Assembly (NCBI GenBank): GCA_050633205.1 | Contig: JBOEGA010000038.1 | Span: forward strand, 1-33,146 | Direction of reading: 5' to 3' | Length of the DNA: 33,146 nt | Source: CBDHHC01 sp050633205 | GTDB lineage: Bacteria; Pseudomonadota; Alphaproteobacteria; Rhizobiales; CBDHHC01 | In this document: piece by piece, positions 1-8,262 of the stretch | Layout of the letters: every line of letters starts with the position of its first letter | Numbering within the stretch: position 1 is the first letter of the stretch | Notes under the pieces: generated by a model | Databases searched by the model: none | What the model was told of the DNA's origin: nothing | The model's input: only the letters and a program-made list of their open reading frames with translations | Made by a program: the position numbers and the translations under genes

Positions 1-910
1 GAATATAAGTAATCAGAAATGCGGCTCCCAGCAATCGCCCCATCTGAGGGCGGACACGAACAAAAAAGAGTAAAACAAAAGCAACAGCCAGCATTATCCA
101 GACATCTGTCTCCGCAACTTTTCCCTCAAACTTCAATGGAGAAATAATTGAGGTCAGCCCCAGGACCGCAAAGATATTAAACAGATTACTTCCAAGAATA
201 TTACCAATTGCTATATCAGTCTGCTTCCGCATTGCAGCAACCAGAGATGTTGCCAGCTCAGGCAGAGAAGTGCCAACGGCAACCATCGTCAAACCTATTA
301 CAGATGGTGGTACTTTCAGTTCTGTAGCGATATTAACGGCACCAAACACCAGCCACCTGGCTCCAAAATAAAGAAGTGCAAGACTTACTATACAATAGAT
401 AAAAGCCTTCAGAAAACTGACCAGATCATTGTTACCACCTGTGTCCACTTCATCTGTATTGGCTTTATCTCCTTTATCAGAAAGGTAGGAATAGACAAGG
501 TACATAACCATTGCAGCAAACAGGAAGAACCCAACTGAACGCGGTATTGCACCATATACGGAAAGCCCTCCGAGGATTATAGCGGCAAGTACACCAATAA
601 TACTGTCTCTGTAAATTTCTGTCTTACCAAAACTGATAGGATATATGATTGCAGACATCCCCAGAATTAAAAGAACATTTGCTATATTTGAACCAACAAC
701 ATTACCAATAGCAATATCCGCATTATCGTTTAATGCGGCCGTAATTGAAGTTATTAACTCTGGAGAAGATGTTCCGAACCCGACGACAGTCAGGCCAATT
801 AAAAGTGACGAAAGCCCCAGGCTCTTTGCGATGGTCACACTTCCTCTTACAAGAAGCTCTCCCCCAATAAACAAAAGCGCAAAACCGGCCGCAAAATATG
901 CTATATCCAT
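1..910 (-). CDS. Calcium/sodium antiporter (CaCA family, YrbG-like), 3' end outside window
   Basis: Inner-membrane cation exchanger of the CaCA family, expected to swap Na+ or H+ for Ca2+. The reverse strand gives an open frame from the ATG at 910 (MDIAYFAAGF) to the window edge, about 303 residues. Both family alpha repeats are visible. The first has GLTVVGFGTSSPELITS followed by IAIGNVVGSNIANV. The second has GLTMVAVGTSLPELATS followed by IAIGNILGSNIFNI. They are separated by hydrophobic helices and an acidic loop (KGDKANTDEVDTG), as in YrbG-type proteins of about 320 residues, so only a short C-terminal piece is missing. It starts 15 bases after the stop of the NTPase gene on the same strand, so the two are probably co-transcribed. 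Family assignment is secure; the transported ion is inferred. Confidence 0.9.
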   Translation of the reverse strand, partial: MDIAYFAAGFALLFIGGELLVRGSVTIAKSLGLSSLLIGLTVVGFGTSSPELITSITAALNDNADIAIGNVVGSNIANVLLILGMSAIIYPISFGKTEIYRDSIIGVLAAIILGGLSVYGAIPRSVGFFLFAAMVMYLVYSYLSDKGDKANTDEVDTGGNNDLVSFLKAFIYCIVSLALLYFGARWLVFGAVNIATELKVPPSVIGLTMVAVGTSLPELATSLVAAMRKQTDIAIGNILGSNLFNIFAVLGLTSIISPLKFEGKVAETDVWIMLAVAFVLLFFVRVRPQMGRLLGAAFLITYI

Positions 911-925
911 GATCACCGTCTGTTA

Positions 926-3115
926 TTAATGTTTAACGTTATGCAGAATGCACCATTCCTTTAACGCTATATCTGTTTCTATTGTTTGACCATCAGATAT
1001 TATATTTTCAAATCTGTCACGGTCACTGAAGTCGGCCCCAGTCAGCTTGCCTTCAACAATATTTACGAACTTTGTGCTTCGCAATCTGGCATCGGTAAAG
1101 TCAACTCCATTCAGGATACAGTTATCAAAAACAACATTAGTCAGATCACAGTCTTCGAAAGATGCATTACTTAAATCCAGATCACTAAACTGCAGACCCG
1201 TAAGATCTCTTTCTTTCAAAATTGATATATCACCTGAGAGAAACCGCCTGTCAGGATTTGCAAGACAGAGTATCTGAATTATATTTCTCCTGTGCCAGAC
1301 CTTAACTCTGTCTGAAACCAGAGCTTCTATAAAATACGTCATATCCTGCTGCCGGCGTTGTAGTTCCGAAACCAGATATCGGCAGAAAACTGTATCCGTG
1401 CTGAAGAAAAACCTTCCTATAGCATCTGGCAGCAGACCGGCCCCATTATCAAGTACTCCTACAGCCCAGAATGCAGCTAAATAGTCAGCCATTATTTCAT
1501 GAGAGAAGGAAATAAAGCCTTTATCACCCCCCGCAGAGAACAGCGCAAACTGTATTAATGCCTGCCGACCTGCATTTTTTTCCTCATCAGTACAATCCGG
1601 ATGAAAATCACTATCTTCAATTATATCAGCAAGTTCATCCTGCAAAATGCCATTATAATCCTGGTTGATTTCATTAGCCCTGAACTGCTCTACAGAAAAT
1701 TTGTGACCGATATAGCTAAGCAATTCCAATAAACGTTCGCGGTCATGAAAAATTTTCCAGTCTCTGAAAATATCTGAAGAGGGTATGAGCTTCTCCTCTT
1801 CCCTTTTCAGCATGGACTTTAATGTACTATCCAGCAGCTCAAACTCTGACAGATTACTCAAACCAGTTTTTTCATCAATAAACTGGTCGGCAAGAAGGTT
1901 GCAATAAAATGGAAGTGGTGCAACCCCTGTCAATTCCGGTTTTGCCTCGATCTCATCCGTAAAGTGCCTGGCAATTTCATCTACATCCCCCTGCCCTTCC
2001 AGTTTAATATTTATAAGCGCACGCTGTTCATCTTTGCCCCATGGAGCAAGTTGATAGATTTTAGTGCGTGCAGAAACTTCCTCATCAGCACCGGCTACAT
2101 AGTCAGATAACAGTGCACTGGAAGATAAAAGAGAATCCCTCATAAAAACTATGATCTTGGCACTACTGGTTCCTTTTATTCGAGCGAAAAGATATGGAAG
2201 AAAAGTATCATCACTGCCATAAAATTCATCAAGCCCGTCAAAGAGCCATGTTGTATAACCGTTTGCCAGAAGCCAGTCGAATAGCTCTCCATTACTTGTT
2301 GGAGCGGCACCAGGCGTATTGCGTACTGCTGTTACAACATCAGAAATTGAGGTAATTTTGGTCCCTGCTCTTCTTGCTTCCCAGATAGGCTTTGGCAGAA
2401 AAGGCGTTGGTCTTGGAACATCATCTTCATGACGCCTCTTCGCATCCTGAAAGTCGGCATAAAGCTCATGCAGTAGGTTATCAAAAAGAACTGACTTCCC
2501 TATTCCAGCAGCTCCAACAACAAGACGAAGCATTGGCTCATCACCAGCAGATTGTATTTCGCCTTTCAGATGATCAAGAAGATCATTCCCGGCAACCTCT
2601 ACATGACCGCCCCAGTTCGATTTATCCCTTAAAAAATAGGGTTGCCTCACTCGCTTCTTATCTTCTGCCCGCGTACCAAACTCTTTACTGATCCAGCGAC
2701 CTAGACGATCTCCACCGCCCTCTCCAATAATTTGATTATGATCAACCACATAGGCAGTATCAAAAAATTGTACAGGAGCCTGAATAGTAATTTCAGTTTT
2801 TTCCTGAACAATACCACTTGTTTTTGCAGCCTCACGAAACCCTGTCAGTGACAGACCTTTTTTGCGAATAGCGCGAATATCCAATCGTTCACCGTTATCC
2901 AGCAAACTTTGACAAAGTTGGAAAAAAAGATCGTATAGTTGGCTATCCCCGGCATCCTGCGCAGTTTCAAATACTGCCAGGGCAATAGCCACAACAACTC
3001 CATCAGGAGTGGTTCTGGCTGTATGTCGGGCTACTACAAATTTTTCTATATTATTATCAACAACAAACCCGTCTGCCTCAAGGAATCCAACAACTTTTTC
3101 CCGCAATATACTCAT
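926..3115 (-). CDS. STAND/NACHT-like P-loop NTPase with C-terminal pentapeptide repeats
   Basis: A 729-residue cytoplasmic protein with no signal peptide. Residues 1-190 match no domain I recognise. A Walker A motif GAAGIGKS lies at 201-208 and a Walker B-type motif LFDGLDE at 291-297, with a strand ending in FMRDS near 325, as in NACHT/STAND ATPases. Residues 534-551 (FISFSHEIMADYLAAFWA) resemble the F-H-E-AA segment found after NACHT modules. Residues 637-697 form pentapeptide repeats (LTGLQF, LSNASF, LTNVVF, LNGVDF, LTGADF), predicted to make a right-handed beta-helix that could act as a sensor or scaffold. Known STAND NTPases are signal-transducing switches, and several bacterial ones defend against phage. 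A defence role here is inference only. The antiporter gene follows after 15 bases. An upstream GGGGATG could serve as ribosome site. Confidence 0.75.
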   Translation of the reverse strand: MSILREKVVGFLEADGFVVDNNIEKFVVARHTARTTPDGVVVAIALAVFETAQDAGDSQLYDLFFQLCQSLLDNGERLDIRAIRKKGLSLTGFREAAKTSGIVQEKTEITIQAPVQFFDTAYVVDHNQIIGEGGGDRLGRWISKEFGTRAEDKKRVRQPYFLRDKSNWGGHVEVAGNDLLDHLKGEIQSAGDEPMLRLVVGAAGIGKSVLFDNLLHELYADFQDAKRRHEDDVPRPTPFLPKPIWEARRAGTKITSISDVVTAVRNTPGAAPTSNGELFDWLLANGYTTWLFDGLDEFYGSDDTFLPYLFARIKGTSSAKIIVFMRDSLLSSSALLSDYVAGADEEVSARTKIYQLAPWGKDEQRALINIKLEGQGDVDEIARHFTDEIEAKPELTGVAPLPFYCNLLADQFIDEKTGLSNLSEFELLDSTLKSMLKREEEKLIPSSDIFRDWKIFHDRERLLELLSYIGHKFSVEQFRANEINQDYNGILQDELADIIEDSDFHPDCTDEEKNAGRQALIQFALFSAGGDKGFISFSHEIMADYLAAFWAVGVLDNGAGLLPDAIGRFFFSTDTVFCRYLVSELQRRQQDMTYFIEALVSDRVKVWHRRNIIQILCLANPDRRFLSGDISILKERDLTGLQFSDLDLSNASFEDCDLTNVVFDNCILNGVDFTDARLRSTKFVNIVEGKLTGADFSDRDRFENIISDGQTIETDIALKEWCILHNVKH

Positions 3116-3565
3116 TAAAGAAACATCCCCGACTATCGCAATTTACCAGCCTTATTTACCATAGGAGGACATCATCGTCTAGCGCGAGAAAGATCATCAA
3201 ATTTATCATTATATAGTGCTATATTATTATTCTATAAATACTAATTTATATTTTTTGAATAGTAAAAACTATAAGGCGGTCAGAATTCCAGCGAATAATT
3301 TAGTACAGATCCATTGCAGATAAGTGTCATAAAACCATCCATGAACTCAGTATTCTTTATCTGTCAGTATGACAACTCAGCAGATCGTTTTTAAAAGCAG
3401 GCCTCATAAGTAAAATAACATTTTAAACAACGCAGTAACCTTAATTCTGCCCAGTTCTTATTTTGGACTAAAAAAGATGTAAGGTTGAGCAATAGTCGAA
3501 TGTAATTCAAAATAAAGCCCAGTAATGGTTTCGTTTGAATAATAACAATAATCGGGAACAGGATC
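3116..3565. other. AT-rich divergent intergenic region, no gene seen
   Basis: This 450-base stretch separates the minus-strand NTPase gene from the plus-strand secreted-protein gene and must hold the promoters of both. It is very AT-rich around 3195-3270. No convincing promoter pair, long hairpin, RNA gene or coding frame was recognised. A 68-codon minus-strand frame entering it overlaps the real gene at 3566 and was not accepted. Confidence 0.5.
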
Positions 3566-4015
3566 ATGCATAAGGCAGGCTTATTTATAGCAGCCACAGG
3601 CTTTCTACTTCACATTTATCCTCATAGTGCATACAGCCAGATTAACCAGCAATATTTTAACTGTACGGCTGACGCTTCAAATATGGTTGCACTGATCAAA
3701 ACAGTTAATCATAACCACAAAAAACCAAACTTGAAGCTCCTGAGCAATGTGCAAAAGCTGGAACAGTCATTCATTAAATTTGTCATATTCTCCGCTAAGA
3801 AGGACAAAGCACTTTTAACAAAATACAAAAAGAATCTCCTTACGACACTCCAGAAGAAATCTGCAGAAACCAAAAAAAAGATGGGACAACCAAACGGATT
3901 AAATGAAGTTTTCAAAAGCACATTTACATCAGTTCAAAGTTGCGCACTAAAATATCTTCCTGTTATGAAAAAGAGTTATAAACAGGCCGCAGACACACAA
4001 AAGAAGAAAAAATAG
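3566..4015 (+). CDS. Small secreted lysine-rich protein of unknown function
   Basis: I do not recognise this 149-residue protein. Residues 1-24 look like a Sec signal peptide: positive start MHK, hydrophobic core GLFIAATGFLLHIY, and a likely cleavage after SAYS. The mature part is predicted helical and rich in lysine, with a KKKK tail. It contains two cysteines, in FNCTADA and in QSCALKYL, which could form one disulfide bond in the periplasm. The ATG at 3566 is preceded by GGAACAGG at suitable spacing. The gene stands alone, divergent from the NTPase gene and convergent with ppk2. Codon use looks compatible with its neighbours. The call as a real gene rests on the signal peptide, ribosome site and cysteine pattern. 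Confidence 0.65.
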   Translation: MHKAGLFIAATGFLLHIYPHSAYSQINQQYFNCTADASNMVALIKTVNHNHKKPNLKLLSNVQKLEQSFIKFVIFSAKKDKALLTKYKKNLLTTLQKKSAETKKKMGQPNGLNEVFKSTFTSVQSCALKYLPVMKKSYKQAADTQKKKK

Positions 4016-4046
4016 ACACCAGTCTTCTTCGTTGCAATTTGTATTA

Positions 4047-4958
4047 TCAGTACTTCCTGGGAACATATAACTCGTCAGGAAGTACTTTACGCTCATAGTT
4101 CTGATTAAATACCCGCTCAGGCAGCACTATCGGCTCACTTGATGTTTCAGTATAGGGAACCTGCTGTAAAAGGTGGTCAATACAGTTTAGACGAGCCGCC
4201 TTTTTATCATTAGCTTCAATGATATACCACGGCGCTTCTGATATATTCGTCTTCTCCAGCATAACCTCTTTTGCTTTGGTGTAATCTTCCCAGCGAATGC
4301 GTGACTGCAAATCCATTTCACTTAGTTTCCACTGCTTAAGAGGATCATATATTCTCATCATAAAGCGAAGCTGCTGCTCCTGATCAGTAATAGAGAACCA
4401 GTATTTTACAAGCTTGATACCTGAACGAACCAGCATGCGCTCAAATTCAGGAACGTCATTAAAAAACTGCTCGACCTGTTCTTCTGTTGCAAAGTTCATC
4501 ACCCGTTCGACACCCGCCCTGTTGTACCAGGATCGATCGAATAACACCATTTCACCACCTGCGGGCAAATGGGAAACATAACGCTGAAAATACCATTGAG
4601 ATTTTTCACGCTCTGTTGGCACAGGTAAAGCGGCAACTTTACAAACACGGGGATTAAGCCTCTGGGTAATACGCTTGATGACACCTCCCTTACCTGCAGC
4701 ATCCCGCCCTTCAAATATCACGACAAGCTTGTAATTATTTTCCACAACCCAATCCTGAAGACGCACGAGTTCAGCCTGCAATCTCAACAGTTCATAAAAG
4801 TAGGTTCTTCTGGTAATGCTTGATTTATGCTTCAGAGCTGAGATGGCATGCAGGTCTCGGGCAATACGCTCATCATCAATTTCCATTTCATATTCTTCAT
4901 CGAAACTGTCCTGCAACTCAGCTTCAACCCAGGTTGTAGCGTCTTTTTCATCAACCAT
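4047..4958 (-). CDS. ppk2: Polyphosphate kinase 2 (PPK2)
   Basis: A PPK2-family enzyme that transfers phosphate between polyphosphate and nucleotides, usually making NDP or NTP from polyphosphate. The 303-residue length fits class I one-domain PPK2. The Walker A-type loop FEGRDAAGKGG and the lid/Walker B region LFDRSWYNRAGVERVMNF are both present, with the family helices LRLQAELVRLQDWV before and WEDYTKAKEVML after. The first 45 residues are acidic (WVEAELQDSFDEEYEMEIDDE) and lie outside the catalytic core. The start at 4958 is supported by an upstream GGAGGGG. It is transcribed alone: the MarR gene upstream ends in its own terminator. Which nucleotide is preferred cannot be read from the sequence. 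Confidence 0.93.
   Translation of the reverse strand: MVDEKDATTWVEAELQDSFDEEYEMEIDDERIARDLHAISALKHKSSITRRTYFYELLRLQAELVRLQDWVVENNYKLVVIFEGRDAAGKGGVIKRITQRLNPRVCKVAALPVPTEREKSQWYFQRYVSHLPAGGEMVLFDRSWYNRAGVERVMNFATEEQVEQFFNDVPEFERMLVRSGIKLVKYWFSITDQEQQLRFMMRIYDPLKQWKLSEMDLQSRIRWEDYTKAKEVMLEKTNISEAPWYIIEANDKKAARLNCIDHLLQQVPYTETSSEPIVLPERVFNQNYERKVLPDELYVPRKY
4049..4086 (-). terminator. Perfect 11-bp hairpin at the 3' end of ppk2
   Basis: AGTACTTCCTG at 4049-4059 and CAGGAAGTACT at 4076-4086 pair perfectly around a 16-base loop. The hairpin lies over the last codons and stop of ppk2 and between two convergent genes. No run of T follows on the minus strand, so it may be an RNA-stabilising 3' hairpin rather than a strict intrinsic terminator. 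Confidence 0.35.
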
Positions 4959-5049
4959 TTTCCCCTCCAGCGCTGGAACACACCATAAATATAACTGATC
5001 CTAACGCTGAAAAGGCCATGCTTCAATAAGGTTCCTAAAACACAAAAAA

Positions 5050-5078
5050 ATACGCCTGACGCAATGCATCAGGCGTAT
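5050..5078 (-). terminator. Rho-independent terminator of the MarR gene
   Basis: ATACGCCTGA and TCAGGCGTAT form a perfect 10-bp stem with a 9-base loop. On the minus strand it is followed by seven T (the A run at 5044-5050), and on the plus strand by TTTATAAATTT. It begins 28 bases after the MarR stop codon, so it should end that transcript and insulate ppk2. Confidence 0.85.
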
Positions 5079-5105
5079 TTATAAATTTATGCAGAAGTTA
5101 CAATA

Positions 5106-5615
5106 TTATAGACGGAACCTGATTTGGTCTGCCCAGAATCTCTCAAGGAGTAATAGCGAATTGTTTAACCCATCAAGATCCTCTTTGGAAAGTCCGCCAA
5201 CTTTCTCAAGTGATTGCAACTGACGGTCAAACAATCCATTGATTATACTGCAAACTTCCTGACCTTTTTCTGCCAGACGAACTCTTACAGAGCGTCGGTC
5301 GGTGTCAGACCTTTCATGATGTATGAAGCCCATATCAACCAGTTTTTTCAGGTTATATGATACATTCGAGCCCAGATAATATCCCCGGGATCTTAACTCA
5401 CCTGCGGTAAGCTCAGAATCCCCGATATTATATAAAAGTAGTGCCTGAACGCTATTGATGTCAGAGCGACCCAACCGCTCAAACTCATTTTTTATAACGT
5501 CCAGTAACAGTCGGTGTAACCTCTCGATCATTCGAAGAGATTTCAGGTAGTGCGCATCGATTTCTTCTTGTTCTTCTGATGACGCATTATCTTCCATATT
5601 AAAAGCAACGCTCAT
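5106..5615 (-). CDS. MarR-family winged-helix regulator, LdtR-like
   Basis: A 169-residue DNA-binding repressor of the MarR family. After an acidic N-terminus (EEQEEIDAHYLKS) comes the dimerisation helix, then the winged helix: LLYNIGDSELTAGELRSRGYY, recognition helix GSNVSYNLKKLVDMGFI, and the wing ERSDTDRRSVRVRLAEKG with the usual D-x-R-S pattern. The RGYYLGSNVSYNLKKL segment resembles LdtR, the alphaproteobacterial regulator linked to L,D-transpeptidase and cell-wall stress genes. I give that as a likely subgroup only. An AAAGAGG ribosome site precedes the ATG at 5615. An inverted repeat just upstream (5639-5686) could be its own operator. The gene is monocistronic, with a terminator at 5050-5078. 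Confidence 0.85.
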   Translation of the reverse strand: MSVAFNMEDNASSEEQEEIDAHYLKSLRMIERLHRLLLDVIKNEFERLGRSDINSVQALLLYNIGDSELTAGELRSRGYYLGSNVSYNLKKLVDMGFIHHERSDTDRRSVRVRLAEKGQEVCSIINGLFDRQLQSLEKVGGLSKEDLDGLNNSLLLLERFWADQIRFRL

Positions 5616-5638
5616 CCCAGCCTCTTTCTGCTGTTTAC

Positions 5639-5686
5639 CTTGTTTAAACAGAATAGAAAATTCGAACTAAAATCGGATTAAACAAG
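5639..5686. promoter_or_regulatory. Inverted repeat upstream of MarR gene, possible operator
   Basis: CTTGTTTAA at 5639-5647 and TTAAACAAG at 5678-5686 are perfect inverted copies 30 bases apart. The left arm overlaps the 10-base palindrome TGTTTAAACA (5641-5650). They lie 24-71 bases before the start codon of the MarR gene, where an autoregulated MarR protein would bind. This assignment is inferred from position and symmetry. Confidence 0.35.
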
Positions 5687-5761
5687 AAGGATAATAATGC
5701 GTTAATGGCTTCATTAAATATTGATGCAAATCAGCTACATAACACTAACTGGCTAATTTTA

Positions 5762-6754
5762 TTATTTAGCTATTCCGGAGACCAGAGTCCCTATCAGATC
5801 ACGAATAGCAGGTTTGCGCGTCTTTAAAAAGGGTAAGGGGCGGCAGATATCCAGAGCAGCTAAACCAATTCTGGCGGTCAGTGTTCCGTTAAACAATCCT
5901 TCACCAAGTTTGGCAGAAATCTTTGCAGCCAGGCGCTGCCCCATTAATTGCTGCAGCATATCTGCAGACAGTGCCAGCCCGCCAGTTACGGTCAAATGAC
6001 CAATCACCATCTTCCCCAGTCGCATCAAACCATAGGCACCTGGGCGCGCTCCATATAATATGGCAATGCTCCTTAACAGACGCATATTTTCATAGGCCAC
6101 AAATACCACATCTATTATAGCGACAGGACTAAGCGTTGTTATCAAAGCAACTCGCCTTGCACTGATTGCAATCAGGTTCTGCGCCTGTTTATCTAGCTCG
6201 GAAAGAACTTCTCTCTCTGTGAGGATCAGCAACTGATCAGCATCCAGAACATCTTGTCGCTGCTCCTTTAACCTGGTAAACCCCCAGCGCAATTCTTCTC
6301 TGTTATCCAGAAGCTCCTCAATGCCCGTAACAACTTCTTTCGATTTTGAAAGATCTCTATCCTCAATCGCCAGTTCAGCTTTACGCTTCAACTCTCCCTG
6401 ACGTTTCAATCTTGCCAGACCAATAATTTCACGAACTATGAGCATTAAGCCAGCAAAGCCGGCCACACCAAGTAACATAAGAGATAACCAGCCAATCCAG
6501 TCCTGTCGGAAAATCAGTGTGGTTATAAAGCTTGTCAGCCAGAGCGTAAGTGAAAGAACAACAAGACCGCCGACAGCACTAAGAAACAATGTCCACCAGC
6601 CACTGCTATTTTTAGGTTTAATGATCTGGGGCAGCCCTTCAGTTTTTGTTTCGACTGCCTCGTCTTCTACGGGCGTCTCTTCAATACGGATCCCCGGATC
6701 TTCCATACTGAACGCTGCAGGCTTACGTCTTTTTTGTTTACTGTCTTCACTCAT
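5762..6754 (-). CDS. ycjF: YcjF-type DUF697 membrane protein
   Basis: A 330-residue inner-membrane protein of the TIGR01620/DUF697 group, partner of YcjX. The first 50 residues are charged and disordered (MSEDSKQKRRKPAAF). Two close membrane helices follow (WWTLFLSAVGGLVVLSLTLW and LSLMLLGVAGFAGLMLIV), then a charged helical region around the sequence LDNREELRWGF, and the C-terminal DUF697 part with SARRVALITTLSPVAIIDVVFVAYENMRLLRSIA and a GLMRLGKMVIGHL segment. The ATG overlaps the stop region of ycjX by four bases, so the two are translationally coupled. In enterobacteria this pair belongs to the phage-shock regulon. No sigma-54 site or psp genes were noticed here, so regulation may differ. 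Confidence 0.88.
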   Translation of the reverse strand: MSEDSKQKRRKPAAFSMEDPGIRIEETPVEDEAVETKTEGLPQIIKPKNSSGWWTLFLSAVGGLVVLSLTLWLTSFITTLIFRQDWIGWLSLMLLGVAGFAGLMLIVREIIGLARLKRQGELKRKAELAIEDRDLSKSKEVVTGIEELLDNREELRWGFTRLKEQRQDVLDADQLLILTEREVLSELDKQAQNLIAISARRVALITTLSPVAIIDVVFVAYENMRLLRSIAILYGARPGAYGLMRLGKMVIGHLTVTGGLALSADMLQQLMGQRLAAKISAKLGEGLFNGTLTARIGLAALDICRPLPFLKTRKPAIRDLIGTLVSGIAK

Positions 6755-8145
6755 CTCAATTTATCTCCGATGAGAAATTCGAGTGCACGATCAAAACGGA
6801 TATGAGGCATCGTTACCCCGCCCGTACTTTTGGTTTCTGTAAGCACCGGAGGTCTGAAATCCAAAAATTGCAGAAAGCCGCTTCCATATTCTGATTTACT
6901 ATTCTGATCAATTAATTCCGTTGGCTCTGCAGGAAGGTCGCCAGGAAAAATAGCAATTTCCTTGTTACCATCAAATACCTGCCCATTCATATTGGCGCCT
7001 TTTAGCGGAATGCCCAATATGCAGGGTAAAGCTTCACCATTTTGAGATATCTCAGCTTCCCGTGTGGAACGAATAGATGACATTGCAACCGCCTTCACAT
7101 CAGCTCCCTTGAATTCGGCTCTGTCTACAGCATCCTCAGTCAGCATTTTCATTATACGCTCAAGGCGGTCATGACTGGTATGATGAAGCTGGTCTGCTTT
7201 TGTTGCAGCAAATACTATACGGTCAATTTTCTTGTTCCATATATAATTCAGCCAGGAATTTCGACCAGTATTAAAACAACGCAATATCTGCTGCAAGGCA
7301 CGCCGCATATCCTCAATGGCTTCGGCACCAGCGTTAATAACATGCAAAGCATCCACCAAAATAATCTGACGATCCAGTCTGGAGAAGTGATTGTAAAAGA
7401 ACGGGCTTACAACACGGCTTTTGTAAGCTTCAAAACGCTTTTCCATCATGGCTCCGAGAGTATCCCCCTCTGTACGACCATCAGGTAAAATTAGAGGGCT
7501 GAAAGTCAGCGCTGGTGATCCTTCCAGATCACCAGGCATAAGAAAGCGGCCCGGCGGTACCGTTGAAAGTGCATGGTCTTTTGACCTGCAGGCTTTCAGG
7601 TAGGATTTAAACAGATCCGAAGCTTTTTCACCAAGCCCCTCATCAGGGGAAGCTGATGGATCTGTGGCTTTAATAAAATCCAGCCAGTCTTTCGACAGCG
7701 TCTGGCGTTCCGGCATTGAGGCCAGCTCCAGAGCTTCGGAACACCATTCTGCATAACTCATTTCCATCAAAGGCAAATCCAGCAACCACTCACCCGGATA
7801 GTCAATGATATCAACCAAAACTTTTGAGGTTCCAAACTGACGCCAGATAAAATCAGTTGTCTCGAATTCAAGAGCAAGCCTGAGCTGTGAAATCCTGTTT
7901 GTACTTTCTGGCCAGATCCGATCGGAACCTGTTATCGATCCTACATGCTTTTCATAGGAAAAACGCGGAATATCATCGTCCGGCTGAGGAACAAGGTAGG
8001 CACTTTTGAGACGTCCCTGTGCTGCTACGTCCAGGAATGGAAGACGCCCGCCCTGCAAAAGGTTATGTATCAGAGCTGTGATAAAAACCGTTTTGCCGGA
8101 CCGGGCCAAACCCGTAACGCCCAAACGTATATGCGACGTTAACAT
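6751..8145 (-). CDS. ycjX: YcjX-family GTPase-like protein (DUF463)
   Basis: A 464-residue cytoplasmic P-loop protein of the YcjX/DUF463 family. The N-terminus has the phosphate loop GLARSGKT (GxxRSGKT form) in LGVTGLARSGKTVFITAL. This is followed by RLPFLDVAAQGRL, the switch-like VDIIDYPGEWLLDLPL, and later FAATKADQLHH, an NKxD-like base-recognition motif in TKAD form. The C-terminus FRPPVLTETKSTGGVTMPHIR is typical of the family. Lengths of 460-490 residues are normal. The ATG at 8145 is preceded by AAGGGG. Its product is thought to act with the co-encoded YcjF in envelope stress, but the molecular role is not established. Confidence 0.9.
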   Translation of the reverse strand: MLTSHIRLGVTGLARSGKTVFITALIHNLLQGGRLPFLDVAAQGRLKSAYLVPQPDDDIPRFSYEKHVGSITGSDRIWPESTNRISQLRLALEFETTDFIWRQFGTSKVLVDIIDYPGEWLLDLPLMEMSYAEWCSEALELASMPERQTLSKDWLDFIKATDPSASPDEGLGEKASDLFKSYLKACRSKDHALSTVPPGRFLMPGDLEGSPALTFSPLILPDGRTEGDTLGAMMEKRFEAYKSRVVSPFFYNHFSRLDRQIILVDALHVINAGAEAIEDMRRALQQILRCFNTGRNSWLNYIWNKKIDRIVFAATKADQLHHTSHDRLERIMKMLTEDAVDRAEFKGADVKAVAMSSIRSTREAEISQNGEALPCILGIPLKGANMNGQVFDGNKEIAIFPGDLPAEPTELIDQNSKSEYGSGFLQFLDFRPPVLTETKSTGGVTMPHIRFDRALEFLIGDKLR

Positions 8146-8262
8146 ATAACCGTGTGCCCCTTATGCGAATCTAAACTCCCATTACATGTGGCGTATTTTT
8201 CGTTCTCCTTCAAGGACACAGAAAGTCTTTGGAGAATTTTACGGTTATATGCGTTATTCCTG

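Noticed and set aside
645..929. 94-codon plus-strand frame at the left end
   Set aside because: It is the antisense of the antiporter repeat; the reverse strand gives a clear CaCA protein.
3391..3597. 68-codon minus-strand frame
   Set aside because: It overlaps the start of the secreted-protein gene and has no ribosome site or domain.
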